Position numbers and translations under genes: made by a program. The notes under the pieces were generated by a model. That model saw nothing but the letters and a program-made list of their open reading frames with translations. It ran no database searches and was not told the origin of the DNA. Below are positions 38,143-47,500 of a stretch of DNA of 64,000 nt, in pieces; positions within the stretch are counted from its first letter, which is position 1; each line of letters opens with the position of its first letter. The DNA is taken from the NCBI GenBank assembly GCA_030431825.1, contig JAUIIJ010000007.1, positions 1 to 64,000 of the forward strand, read 5' to 3'. This DNA comes from Alphaproteobacteria bacterium. GTDB taxonomy: Bacteria > Pseudomonadota > Alphaproteobacteria > Rhodobacterales > Rhodobacteraceae.

Positions 38143-38367
38143 TCAGGCGATGATGTCCGGTGTCAGCCGGTCCTCGATGAGCGCGATCATGTCCTTGAGC
38201 CGCAGTTTCTGTTTTTTCAGGCGTTTGAGAGTCAGCTGGTCTGCCGTGCCGCGTTCGGTCAACGCGGTGATCGCTTCGTCAAGATCGCGATGTTCGCGGC
38301 GAAATACCTCGAGTTCGACGCGCAGGACGTCATCGGTTTTCATCGAGAGATCGGATTGAACATTCAT
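38143..38367 (-). CDS. DUF465 (YdcH-like) small coiled-coil protein
   Basis: This 74-residue helical protein has a Lys/Arg-rich middle (TLKRLKKQKLRLKDMIALIE) typical of the YdcH/DUF465 family. The function is unknown. A start nine residues in (MKTDDVL) is possible. It is upstream of purE on the same strand, 77 bases away, and divergent from hsp20. Confidence 0.82.
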   Translation of the reverse strand: MNVQSDLSMKTDDVLRVELEVFRREHRDLDEAITALTERGTADQLTLKRLKKQKLRLKDMIALIEDRLTPDIIA

Positions 38368-38434
38368 AGGTGCGATCCAGAATCGGGACAGTAATGCTGC
38401 CCAGAGTACGCGGAGAAGATGTTTTCGCCTAGAC

Positions 38435-38465
38435 CTTGTTAATCTGCGTATTTGCGACCATGTAT
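38435..38465 (+). promoter_or_regulatory. Putative heat-shock (RpoH-type) promoter of hsp20
   Basis: CTTGTT at 38435-38440 and CCATGTAT at 38458-38465 are 17 bases apart, resembling the CTTG...CCAT pattern of sigma-32 promoters. The position would give a leader of about 60 bases before the hsp20 start. Confidence 0.4.
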
Positions 38466-38470
38466 ATCGG

Positions 38471-38530
38471 GCGCGGTTGCCGAAACGGGACCGTGCGCAC
38501 CGTCGCTTTTCATGTCAAAGGACGAAGTAC
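38471..38530 (+). promoter_or_regulatory. Probable ROSE-type RNA thermometer in the hsp20 leader
   Basis: The leader carries the ROSE anti-Shine-Dalgarno motif TCGCT (38503-38507), which can pair with AGGA of the ribosome site (38519-38522) leaving one G bulged. The stem extends to GTC-G-CTTT / AAAGGAC with a seven-base loop. An upstream hairpin (GCGCGGT / ACCGTGCGC) lies at 38471-38498. This layout matches the heat-melting ROSE elements of alphaproteobacterial small heat-shock genes. Confidence 0.6.
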
Positions 38531-38944
38531 GTGTCAAAACTCACTCTGGCTTCATACCCCCACCTGCTGGGATTCGAGCAACTGGAACGCCTGCTTGAGC
38601 GGTCTTCCAAGACCGGCAACGAAGGGTATCCCCCATTCAACATCGAACAGACGTCCGAACGGTCCTACCGGATCACGCTGGCGGTTGCGGGATTCGCCGA
38701 ATCCGATCTTTCGATCACGGTCGAAGACAGGCAGCTGGTGATTCGCGGGCGTCAGTCCGATGACAGCGAAGGGCGCATATATCTGCACCGCGGCATCGCC
38801 GCGCGACAGTTTCAGCGCATGTTCGTGCTGGCGGACGGGGTCGAGGTCGGTGAGGCGATCATGGAGAACGGGCTGTTGCACGTGGACCTGACCCGCGCCG
38901 CGCCCGAGACCGTGGTTCAGACGATCAGTATCAGGAAAGGGTAA
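38531..38944 (+). CDS. Small heat-shock protein (Hsp20/IbpA family)
   Basis: Hsp20 proteins hold unfolded proteins soluble during heat stress. The 137-residue product has an alpha-crystallin domain (about 35-125) with YRITLAVAGFAESDLSITVE, LVIRGRQ and RGIAARQFQRMFVLADGVEV, and a short C-terminal tail. The GTG at 38531 is used because AAAGGA sits eight bases before it; upstream codons belong to the leader. The probable thermometer hairpin hides that ribosome site. A DUF1150 gene follows three bases after its stop. Confidence 0.92.
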   Translation: MSKLTLASYPHLLGFEQLERLLERSSKTGNEGYPPFNIEQTSERSYRITLAVAGFAESDLSITVEDRQLVIRGRQSDDSEGRIYLHRGIAARQFQRMFVLADGVEVGEAIMENGLLHVDLTRAAPETVVQTISIRKG

Positions 38945-38947
38945 GTT

Positions 38948-39172
38948 ATGAATACGCCATATGAATTCGACCAGTCCCGGAATCGCATCGTGTATGTCAA
39001 GACCGTGGACGTCACCGATCTGCCGCAGGAAGTGCGCGCAGAGGCCGGGGAACTTGAGCACCTCTATGCGGTCCACAGCGCCGACGGTCAGCAGCTCGCG
39101 CTGGTCTCCGATCGCAAGATGGCATTTGTCCTGGCTCGACAGCATGATTATTCCCCTGTAGCGGTACACTAA
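38948..39172 (+). CDS. DUF1150 family protein
   Basis: A 74-residue protein with a conserved core (IVYVKTVDVTDLPQEVR, HLYAVHSADGQQLALVSDR, FVLARQHD) that matches DUF1150, a family commonly found beside Hsp20 genes in alphaproteobacteria. The biochemical role is unknown; the operon suggests a part in heat-stress protein handling. A palindrome follows directly after the stop. Confidence 0.88.
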   Translation: MNTPYEFDQSRNRIVYVKTVDVTDLPQEVRAEAGELEHLYAVHSADGQQLALVSDRKMAFVLARQHDYSPVAVH

Positions 39173-39175
39173 GCC

Positions 39176-39199
39176 TGATGGCAGCCTGGGCTGCCATCA
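39176..39199. repeat. Perfect 11-bp palindrome after DUF1150
   Basis: TGATGGCAGCC and GGCTGCCATCA are separated by only two bases. The transcript would form a stable hairpin with a four-base loop, either a terminator-like barrier for the hsp20 operon or part of the phzF leader. No T-run follows. Confidence 0.6.
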
Positions 39200-39211
39200 A
39201 CGGGGGCCGCC

Positions 39212-40093
39212 ATGGCAACTTATCAATTCGACTGGGTGGATGCGTTCACCGATACCCCGTTCTGCGGCAACGGCTGTGCGGTCGTGCATGGCGGGGCCGG
39301 TCTGAGCGACGAAATCTGCATGGCCTATGTGCGGGAGACATCGCTTGTCGAATGCACCTTCACCGGTCCGTCCGACGTCGCCGATATCCGCGTGCGCTAT
39401 TTCCTTGCCAGCCGGGAAATCCCCTTTGCCGGGCATCCGACGATTGCCACCGTGGCGGCGATGCGGTCCCGCGGTCTGGTCACTGGCGACAGTCTGCGGC
39501 TCGAGACCGGGGCCGGGGTTGTCGAGGTTGATCTTGATGGCGCGTTGATCGAGATGACGCAGGTCGCGCCCGTGTTCGGTGCCACCCCGAGCGCCGCGCG
39601 GGTGGCCCACACGATAGGATTGATGCCCGAGGCCATCATCTCCCAACCTCAGGTTGTTTCGACCGGACTCCCCTTCTGTATCGTCGTCCTGCGAGACCAC
39701 GGAGACCTGCGCGCCGCGCGGCTGAACATAGACGCGTTGCGCGACATGGCCGCCGATCTGGGCTATGATGGCACGGATATGATGGAGCCATTTCTTGTGA
39801 CATTGACCGGCGCAACGAGTGCCGGAGATACATTTTCGCGCCTGCTGCTGGCCCCGCCCAGCCCACCCGAAGATCCGTTTACCGGGTCGGCGACCGGAGC
39901 GATGGCAGCCTATCTGTGGCATCACGGTCTGATGGACAAGGCCAGTTTTGTCGCGCAGCAGGGACACTGGATGGGACGCCCCGGACAGGCGCGGGTCACC
40001 CGCGTTGGACAGAGCGATGCGATGACCGGTATCCGGGTTGCCGGGCAGGGGCATGTCCTGATGCGCGGCGAGGTTGACATGCCCCATGGCTGA
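39212..40093 (+). CDS. PhzF family isomerase/epimerase
   Basis: The 293-residue protein has the two-domain diaminopimelate-epimerase-like fold of the PhzF family: FDWVDAFTDTPFCGNGCAVV at the start, the active-site Glu in SLVECTF, IPFAGHPTIATVAA, and DPFTGSATGAMAAYL (about 224-238). The reaction and substrate are unknown. It overlaps the start of the GT10 gene by eight bases. Confidence 0.88.
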   Translation: MATYQFDWVDAFTDTPFCGNGCAVVHGGAGLSDEICMAYVRETSLVECTFTGPSDVADIRVRYFLASREIPFAGHPTIATVAAMRSRGLVTGDSLRLETGAGVVEVDLDGALIEMTQVAPVFGATPSAARVAHTIGLMPEAIISQPQVVSTGLPFCIVVLRDHGDLRAARLNIDALRDMAADLGYDGTDMMEPFLVTLTGATSAGDTFSRLLLAPPSPPEDPFTGSATGAMAAYLWHHGLMDKASFVAQQGHWMGRPGQARVTRVGQSDAMTGIRVAGQGHVLMRGEVDMPHG

Positions 40094-40958
40094 GGCGCCG
40101 TCGATCGCGATTCTGCCCTACGGCAAGGCGCTTGGCCCCGGCCTCGCGTCGCGGCCCGTCACCGACCTGATCTGGCCGGAGGGATGCCCCGTGCGCTATG
40201 TCGGAGCCAGCATCGGGGAATTGCGACCTGACGATCACCTTATCGCCTTTCCCCGCACGAGCATGCATTTCCGGCGCAACTGGGGCACGCGGGCTCGGGT
40301 CACGCTGCTGATGGGCGAACCATCCTTCATCCATGCCAAGCACATTCGCCTGCTGTGGCTGACCTATCGGCGGTTCTTTCGCATATTGACCTTCAGCCAG
40401 ACCCTGCTGGACACCATCCCCAATGCGGTGATGTTTCCGCTGGGCGGAACATGGGTGCCCGACTGGCGCGCGCGCGACCTGACCAAGGTCAAGACATGTT
40501 CGCTGATCGCATCCGCCAAGAAAGACACGATGGGTCACAAGCTGCGTCACGCGGTGGTCGATCAGGTCCGGGTGCGCCGTCTGGATGTTGATGTGATGGG
40601 CGGCGGCTATGCTCCGTTCCGGGACAAGGCGGACGGTCTCGCACCCTATCGCTATTCCGTCGTGATCGAGAACATGCGCGAGCGGAACTATTTTTCCGAG
40701 AAACTGCTGGACTCGGTGTTCTGCGGGGCGGTTCCGATTTACTGGGGGTGTCCGAACCTGCCCGATTTTATTCATCCCGAAGGCATCATCCAATGCACGA
40801 GCGAGGCGGACATCCTCGCGGCTCTGGATGACATGTCCGAGGCGGACTACGAGTCGCGCGTGCCCCAGCTCGAGCGCCTAAAGGAGCAGCTGGTCCCCTA
40901 TGCCGACATCCAGGCGCGCGCCGTCGCCGCCCTGCGACAGCAGATCGCGGGCCAGTGA
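40086..40958 (+). CDS. GT10 (fucosyltransferase-like) glycosyltransferase
   Basis: A 290-residue protein whose C-terminal half has the donor-binding signature of family GT10 enzymes: YRYSVVIENMRERNYFSEKL then VFCGAVPIYWGCPNLPDFI. The N-terminal half, including the LMGEPSFIH and FSQTLLDTIPN segments, fits the acceptor domain. It probably moves a sugar from a GDP-sugar to a glycan or lipid. There are no surrounding polysaccharide genes, so the acceptor is unknown. An upstream ATG at 40074 is also possible. Confidence 0.75.
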   Translation: MAEAPSIAILPYGKALGPGLASRPVTDLIWPEGCPVRYVGASIGELRPDDHLIAFPRTSMHFRRNWGTRARVTLLMGEPSFIHAKHIRLLWLTYRRFFRILTFSQTLLDTIPNAVMFPLGGTWVPDWRARDLTKVKTCSLIASAKKDTMGHKLRHAVVDQVRVRRLDVDVMGGGYAPFRDKADGLAPYRYSVVIENMRERNYFSEKLLDSVFCGAVPIYWGCPNLPDFIHPEGIIQCTSEADILAALDDMSEADYESRVPQLERLKEQLVPYADIQARAVAALRQQIAGQ

Positions 40959-41045
40959 CCGGGTTTCCCTGTGCGACAAGGAATTTGCACGCGGCGTGCC
41001 CCGCAAGGGTTTCCGCGCACCGGCCCGCGCACTAACCTGCCGGTC

Positions 41046-41825
41046 ATGGAATCGGCAATCGATCATCACACGGCCCGCGCGCTTCTGGAGTGGCAGTTCG
41101 AACTTGGCGTGACCGACGCGATCGGTGACGATCCGGTCAATCGCTACGACCTGCCGGGGGCTGCGCCGTGGCAGCAGGAAAAACACGTGGACAGGCCGGA
41201 CGCCGCCGACATGCCGGTTGCCCGACGCACGGAGGATCCGGTCGCGGTGGCCGAAGCCGCCGCGAAACGGGCGGGCACGCTGGAGGCGCTGCGTGCGGCG
41301 CTGGCCGCGTTCGAGCATTGCGAGTTGAAAAAGGGCGCGCGCAACCTCGTGTTCTGTGACGGAGTCGCGGGCGCACGGGTGATGATCATCGGCGAAGCAC
41401 CCGGACGCGACGAGGATCGCGAGGGGCGCCCCTTTGTCGGACGCGCGGGACAGTTGCTCGACCGGATGCTGGCGGCGGTGAACCTGAGCCGTGAAACATC
41501 GGTCTATATCACCAACGTGCTGCCGTGGCGGCCACCGCAGAATCGCGACCCCAGACCCGACGAGATCGCGATGATGCGCCCGTTCCTGCAACGGCATGTG
41601 GAACTCGCCGAACCCGATGTCATCATCGCGATGGGCAATATCAGCTGTGACGCGATTCTGGGGCGGCGTGGCATCACGAGATTGCGGGGCAACTGGGCGC
41701 AGGGCTTTGGTCGTCCGGTCCTGCCGATGTGCCACCCGGCCTATCTGTTGCGTCAACCGCTTGCCAAGCGCGAAGCCTGGGCGGACTTGCTGAGCCTTCA
41801 GGCGCGATTGAAAGGAAGCACATGA
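41046..41825 (+). CDS. Uracil-DNA glycosylase, family 4-like
   Basis: This enzyme class removes uracil from DNA. The 259-residue protein has motif A GEAPGRDEDREGRPFVGRAG and motif B with CHPAYLLRQ. Classical family 4 enzymes hold a 4Fe-4S cluster with four Cys. Here only HCELKKGA keeps one; the other expected sites read Phe three residues before it, Trp in LPWRPPQNRDP and Met in IAMMRPFL, so the cluster is probably absent. A long N-terminal extension (about 80 residues) precedes the core. The start at 41046 (MESAIDHHTA) excludes shadow sequence; the stop overlaps the next gene as ATGA. Confidence 0.85.
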   Translation: MESAIDHHTARALLEWQFELGVTDAIGDDPVNRYDLPGAAPWQQEKHVDRPDAADMPVARRTEDPVAVAEAAAKRAGTLEALRAALAAFEHCELKKGARNLVFCDGVAGARVMIIGEAPGRDEDREGRPFVGRAGQLLDRMLAAVNLSRETSVYITNVLPWRPPQNRDPRPDEIAMMRPFLQRHVELAEPDVIIAMGNISCDAILGRRGITRLRGNWAQGFGRPVLPMCHPAYLLRQPLAKREAWADLLSLQARLKGST

Positions 41826-42430
41826 AAATTCTGGCGTTTTCCGACCTGCACGGCGCGCGCAGCCGTGCGGCGTTGATCGTCGAGGCAAGTGCCGAGGCCG
41901 ATCTCGTGATCGGGGCCGGGGATTTCTGCAACATGCGGCGCGGGCTGCCCGAAGCGGTGGCGATGCTGTCGGGGATTGCGCCGCCGCTGGTCCTCGTGCC
42001 AGGCAATTCCGAAAGCCGCGACGAATTGGCTGCCGCCGCGCCGGAGGGGGCGATTGTCCTGCACGGTCAGAGCGCCGAGGTCGCGGGCCTGCGCTTGTTC
42101 GGCCTCGGCTATGCCGTGCCGGAAACGCCGTTTGGCAATTGGTCCTGCGACCTGTCGGAGATACAGGCAGAGGACATGCTTGCGGCCTGTGATGCGGCGG
42201 ACATTCTGGTCGTGCATTCGCCGCCCAAGGGGATCGCCGATATGACATCCAGGGGGCAATCCGTGGGCTCGGAAGCAATTTATGCCGCAATTGCCCGGAT
42301 CCAGCCGCAACTGGCGGTTTGCGGCCATATTCATGACAGATGGGGCGAACGTGGTGTCATCGGTGCCAGCGAGGTGGCAAATCTCGGACCCACGCCCAAC
42401 TGGTTCGATATTGTACCGCACGAGAGGTGA
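41822..42430 (+). CDS. Metallophosphoesterase
   Basis: A 202-residue calcineurin-like phosphoesterase with the metal ligands in AFSDLHGARSR (DxH), GAGDF (GD), PGNSESRDE (GNxE), VVHSPPKG and CGHIHDRW. Asn-Ser replaces the more usual GNHD, as in the YfcE/aq_1665-like group. It may hydrolyse a nucleotide or phosphodiester; the substrate is unknown. It is translationally coupled to the glycosylase before it and three bases ahead of moaB. Confidence 0.85.
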   Translation: MKILAFSDLHGARSRAALIVEASAEADLVIGAGDFCNMRRGLPEAVAMLSGIAPPLVLVPGNSESRDELAAAAPEGAIVLHGQSAEVAGLRLFGLGYAVPETPFGNWSCDLSEIQAEDMLAACDAADILVVHSPPKGIADMTSRGQSVGSEAIYAAIARIQPQLAVCGHIHDRWGERGVIGASEVANLGPTPNWFDIVPHER

Positions 42431-42433
42431 AAC

Positions 42434-42976
42434 ATGTCACGTATCGACGACAGCAGGGCATTCATCCCGGTGCGGATTGCGGTCCTCACGGTATCAGACA
42501 CGCGCAGCCCGTCGGATGACCGGTCCGGGCAGGTTCTGGTCGAGCGGCTGACCGGCGCGGGTCACGTTCTTGCCGATCGCACGATCGTCCGCGACGACCG
42601 CGACGCCATCGCGGGGCAGCTGCGCAAATGGATTGCGGACCCTGCAATCGATGTGGTGATCAGCACCGGCGGCACCGGGCTGACCGGGCGGGATGTCACC
42701 GTCGAGGCCCATCGCGACGTCTATGAAAAAGAGATCGACGCCTTCGGTACGGTGTTCACCATGGTGTCGATGGCCAAGATCGGCACCAGCGCCGTGCAAT
42801 CACGCGCGACCGGCGGCGTAGCGGGGGGGACATACCTCTTTGCGTTGCCGGGAAGTCCGGGCGCTTGCAAGGATGCGTGGGACGAAATCCTGTCGCTGCA
42901 GCTGGATTATCGCCATCGCCCCTGCAATTTCGTGGAAATCATGCCGCGACTGGACGAACATCAGCGACGGAAATAG
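42434..42976 (+). CDS. moaB: Molybdenum cofactor biosynthesis protein MoaB
   Basis: MoaB/Mog-type proteins bind molybdopterin and take part in its adenylylation. The 180-residue protein shows IAVLTVSDTRSPSDDRSG, the ISTGGTGLTGRDVTVEA block (about 73-89) and ALPGSPGACKDAWDEIL. It follows the phosphoesterase by three bases. The other Moco genes of the window (fdhD-mobA-mobB-moeA) lie 16 kb away. Confidence 0.92.
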   Translation: MSRIDDSRAFIPVRIAVLTVSDTRSPSDDRSGQVLVERLTGAGHVLADRTIVRDDRDAIAGQLRKWIADPAIDVVISTGGTGLTGRDVTVEAHRDVYEKEIDAFGTVFTMVSMAKIGTSAVQSRATGGVAGGTYLFALPGSPGACKDAWDEILSLQLDYRHRPCNFVEIMPRLDEHQRRK

Positions 42977-43070
42977 CTTCGCGCCGCGTAACACCCTTGT
43001 GGTTTGGTATTTTCCGGCGTCGCGCTACATTGGGGCGTGGGCGTGACAACCGCCCCAAGGATGTTTGCTG

Positions 43071-44525
43071 ATGCGATTTTTGCGACAAAGCCTGGTTGGT
43101 CTGCTTCTGGCGTCCATGGCGCTGGCATTGATGATCTATGCGGCGGCCACCGTCTTGTCGGCGATTCAATCGCGAATGAACAGCGACAGGACCCCTCCGC
43201 AGACGCGAGAGCGGGTTTTCGCGGTGAATGTGGTCACGGCCAGAACCGAAACGATTGCGCCGGTGTTGCAGGCGTTCGGACAGGTTCAGAGCCGCCGCCT
43301 GCTGGAACTGCGCACGGCAGTGAGCGGTCGGATCGTTTTGTTGGCCGACAGCTTCGAAGAGGGGGGCGAGGTTCGCGCTGGCGATGTGCTGGTCGAGATC
43401 GACCCCGCCAATGCGCAGGCCGAACTGGACCGGTTACAAAGCGACAGGCTCGATGCCGAGGCCGAACAACGCGATGCCGAGCGGGTGCTGGTGCTGGCGC
43501 GCGATGAGCTGGCCGCCGCCGGGGATCAGGCCGCGCTGCGCGAGCGGGCATTCGAGCGGCAAAAGGACCTGCAGGCGCGGGGCGTCGGCACCGCCGCGAC
43601 GGTCGAGACGGCGGAACTGGCCGCCGCGTCCGCGCGCCAGGCCGTGCTGTCGCGCCGTCAGGCGGTGGCGCAGGCCGAGGCGCGAGTGGACCAGGCGGGC
43701 ACCGCGCTGGCGCGGGTGCGCATCGCGATTGCCACGGCGGAGCGCGATCTCGCCGAAACCACGATGCGCGCGCCGTTCAAGGGCACGCTCAGCGAGGTCA
43801 GCCTGGTCGAGGGGCGGCTCGTCTCGGCGAACGAGAAACTCGCTATGCTGGTGGATCCGGACGCGCTCGAGGTGGCGTTCCGGGTGTCGACGGCGCAATA
43901 TTCGCGGTTGCTGGACACGGGCGGCGACCTGCTCACCGCGGATGTGACGGCAACGCTCGACGTGACCGGTGCCGAGTTGATGGCGCAGGGCCGTATAAGT
44001 CGCGACAGCGCCATTGCCGGCGAGGGGCAATCCGGCCGGATGATCTTTGCGCGCCTCTCCGCGGCACCGGGATTCAAACCCGGCGATTTCGTCACCGTCA
44101 CAGTGCAGGAGCCGCCGATAGACGAAGTCACACGGTTGCCGGCCTCGTCGCTGGATGCTGCGCGGACGGTTCTGCTGGTCGGGCCAGAGGACCGGCTCGA
44201 GGCGCTTTCGGTCGAACTCGTGCGTCGGCAGGGCGACGATGTGCTGGTGCGCGCGCCTGCTCTTGAAGGGCGCGAGGTCGTGGTGGGGCGCACGCCGTTG
44301 CTTGGTGCGGGGATACGCGTCCGCCCCCTGCGCGAAGAGGCGCGCGCCGAACCGGAACAGGCGATGCTCGAACTGAGCGAGGACCACCGTGCGCGGCTGG
44401 TTGCGGTGGTGCGGGCCAATGACCGTATGCCGGCCGAGGCCAAGGCGCGGGTACTGGCCCAGTTGTCAGAGGCGCGGGTGCCGTCCCGGCTGGTCGAACG
44501 CATCGAAGCCCGCAGCGGCGGGTAA
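43071..44525 (+). CDS. RND efflux periplasmic adaptor (membrane fusion protein)
   Basis: The 484-residue protein has an N-terminal membrane anchor (SLVGLLLASMALALMIYAAA), a lipoyl-like half (RRLLELRTAVSGRI, GGEVRAGDVLVEIDPANAQA), a long Ala/Glu/Arg-rich coiled coil (about 125-220), the return lipoyl half (MRAPFKGTLSEVSLVEG) and a beta barrel. It should link the RND pump six bases downstream to an outer-membrane channel, which is not encoded here. There is no lipobox. The ATG at 43071 is preferred over a TTG six bases upstream. Confidence 0.9.
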   Translation: MRFLRQSLVGLLLASMALALMIYAAATVLSAIQSRMNSDRTPPQTRERVFAVNVVTARTETIAPVLQAFGQVQSRRLLELRTAVSGRIVLLADSFEEGGEVRAGDVLVEIDPANAQAELDRLQSDRLDAEAEQRDAERVLVLARDELAAAGDQAALRERAFERQKDLQARGVGTAATVETAELAAASARQAVLSRRQAVAQAEARVDQAGTALARVRIAIATAERDLAETTMRAPFKGTLSEVSLVEGRLVSANEKLAMLVDPDALEVAFRVSTAQYSRLLDTGGDLLTADVTATLDVTGAELMAQGRISRDSAIAGEGQSGRMIFARLSAAPGFKPGDFVTVTVQEPPIDEVTRLPASSLDAARTVLLVGPEDRLEALSVELVRRQGDDVLVRAPALEGREVVVGRTPLLGAGIRVRPLREEARAEPEQAMLELSEDHRARLVAVVRANDRMPAEAKARVLAQLSEARVPSRLVERIEARSGG

Positions 44526-44531
44526 CCGGAG

Positions 44532-47500
44532 ATGGCGCGCGAGATTCCAAAGGCGGCCGGCGGTGTGCTGTCCTATTTTACCCGGCATCGCACCGTTGCG
44601 AACCTGCTGCTGCTGCTCATGCTGGTTCTGGGCGCGGCAGCCATCCCGAACATGCGCGCGCAGTTCTTTCCCGATGTGATCGTCGACGAGGTAACGGTTC
44701 GCGTTGAATGGGAAGGCGCCGGGCCCGAGGATGTCGACGGGGCAATCGTACAGGTGCTGGAGCCGACCCTGCTGGCGGTGGATGGTGTCGAAAGCGCGTC
44801 CTCGACGTCGCGCGAGGGCATTGCGACAATTACGCTCGAATTCGAACCGGGCTGGGACATGGCGCGCGCCGCGGATGATACGCAGGCGGCTGTGGATGCG
44901 GTAACCACCCTGCCGGACGAGGCCGAAGACCCCAGCGTTCGGCGCGGCGTCTGGCGTGATCGGGTGACGGATGTGGTGATCACGGGCCCCATCGCCGCAG
45001 AGCAACTGGCGCTGTTTGCCGATGAATTCGTGAACCGGCTCTTTGCGGTGGGTGTGACGCGTACGACGATTCGGGGCGTCGCCGCGCCGCAGACCCTGAT
45101 CGAGGTGCCGTCGGTCAAGCTGATCCAGAATGACATCAGCCTGACCGAAATAGCCCAGGCGGTGGCCGCAGAGGTCGAGACCAGCCCGGCAGGCGATGTG
45201 TCCGGCGCCAATGCGCGGGTGCGCACGGGCACGCAAAAACGCGCTCCCGAAGATATTGCCGGGATTGTTCTGCGTTCAAATGATGACGGCTCAAACCTGA
45301 CGGTGGGCGATCTTGCCACGATCCGGGTCGAGGGCGTCGACCGCAATCGCAGCTATTTCGTCGGCGACAATCCCGCCATGTCGATCCGTGTCGACCGCTC
45401 GAACCAGGGCGATGCGATACGTATCCAGCGACAGGTCGAAGAGGTCGCCGCCGAAATGCTGCTCAGCCTGCCCGCGGGGGTGACCATCGACCTGATCCGC
45501 ACCCGCGCCGAAGCGATCAGCGGACGGCTGGAGACCCTTGTGGACAACGGTATCATGGGGCTGGGGCTCGTGGTCGCCCTGTTGTTCCTGTTCCTGAATG
45601 CGCGCACGGCCTTCTGGGTTGCGGCGGGCATACCGGTAGCGATGTTTGCCGCGATCGCGCTGATGTATGTCGGTGGCCTGACCATCAACATGATCAGCCT
45701 TTTTGGCCTGATCATCACGCTCGGGATCGTGGTGGACGACGCCATCGTTGTCGGTGAGCACGCAGATTTCAGGGCCCGGCGACTGGGCGAGCATCCCGTC
45801 GCTGCAGCGGAAAACGCCGCCCGGCGCATGGCGATGCCGGTCTTTGCCGCCACGCTGACGACGGTGATCGCCTTTTTCGGGCTGACGGCGGTCGGCGGTC
45901 GGTTCGGCGATCTGATCAAGGATATCCCCTTTACCGTGATCGCCGTGCTTGCCGCGTCTCTGATCGAGTGTTTCCTGATCCTGCCCAACCATATGGCCCA
46001 TGCCATTGCCCATTCCGCGAGGGACCATTGGTACGACTGGCCCAACCGGATGGTGAATCGCGGTTTCCGCTGGGTGCGGGACCGGCTTTTTGCGCCATTC
46101 ATGGGCTGGGTGATCGCCGGGCGTTACGTTGTATTGGCCGCCGCCGTGGCGCTGCTGGCGAGCCAGATTGCTGTGTTCATCCGTGGGGATGTGCAGTGGC
46201 GGTTCTTCAATGCGCCGGAACATGGTTCCGTGACGGGAAATTTCGCGATGGTCGAGGGTGCGACCCGTGCCGACACCTTGGCGATGATGCGCGAGATGCA
46301 ACGCGCGACGGAAGAACTCGGCTCGGAATACGAGGAGCGATACGGCACGAACCCGCTGCAATATGTGATGGCCGAAACCGGTGGCAATTCCGGGCGCAAC
46401 CTGCCCGGCGCAGAGACCAGGGACAAGGACCTGCTCGGTGGCATCGCCATCGAACTGATCGATGCGGACCTGCGCCCCTATTCGAGTTTTGCTTTTGTCG
46501 CCGAGCTTCAGGACCGCGTTCGCCGGCACCCGCTCGCCGAGGTGGTATCGTTCCGGGGCTGGCGTTCGGGGCCGGGCGGCGATGCCCTGGACGTACAGTT
46601 TTACGGCGCGGACGTGCAAACGTTGAAAACCGCGAGCGAGGATTTGCAGACGGCCTTGCTGCGTTATCCGGAAGTTTCTGCGGTCGAAGACAATCTGGCC
46701 TACGACAAGGAGGAACTGATCCTGGATTTGACGCCCCAGGGACAGGCGTTGGGGTTTACCATCGACACGTTGGGTCGGGCGTTACGCGCGCGTTTGAACG
46801 GTATCGAGGCGGCAACCTATCCGGATGGGCCGCGCAGCGCCACGATCCGCGTGGAACTGCCCGAGGGCGAACTGAGCGCCGATTTCCTTGAGCGCACCTA
46901 TATGCGGACACCCAAGGGGGGCTATGTGCCGCTGTCCGATGTGGTCAGCGTCGAGCAGCGCACCGGCTTCTCAACCGTGCGGCGCGAAAATGGTCTCCGG
47001 CTGATTTCGGTCACCGGCGACATTGCCGAGGACGACCCGGCCCGCGCCGCCGAAATCCAGACAGCACTGGAATCCGAGATCCTCCCGAAAATCGCAAGCG
47101 AGCGGCAGGTCGACTGGCGCCTGTCCGGACTGAGCGAGCAGGAAAGCGATTTTCTCACGGACGCGCGCAACGGACTGATCCTGTGCCTGACCGCGATCTA
47201 TCTCGTGCTGGCCTGGGTCTTTGCAAGCTGGAAACGCCCGCTCGTGGTCATGGCGATCATTCCCTTCGGTCTTGTGGGAACGATCTGGGGTCATCACCAA
47301 TGGGATGTTCCGCTCAGCATGTTCACCGTGGTCGGTCTGTTGGGGATGACGGGAATCATCATCAACGATTCCATCGTCCTGGTCACGACGATCGATCAAT
47401 ACGCCCGCGAACGCAGTGTGACCCAAGCGATCATCGAAGGCACGACCGACCGTCTGCGGCCGGTGATGCTGACCACGCTGACAACGGTACTGGGGTTGGT

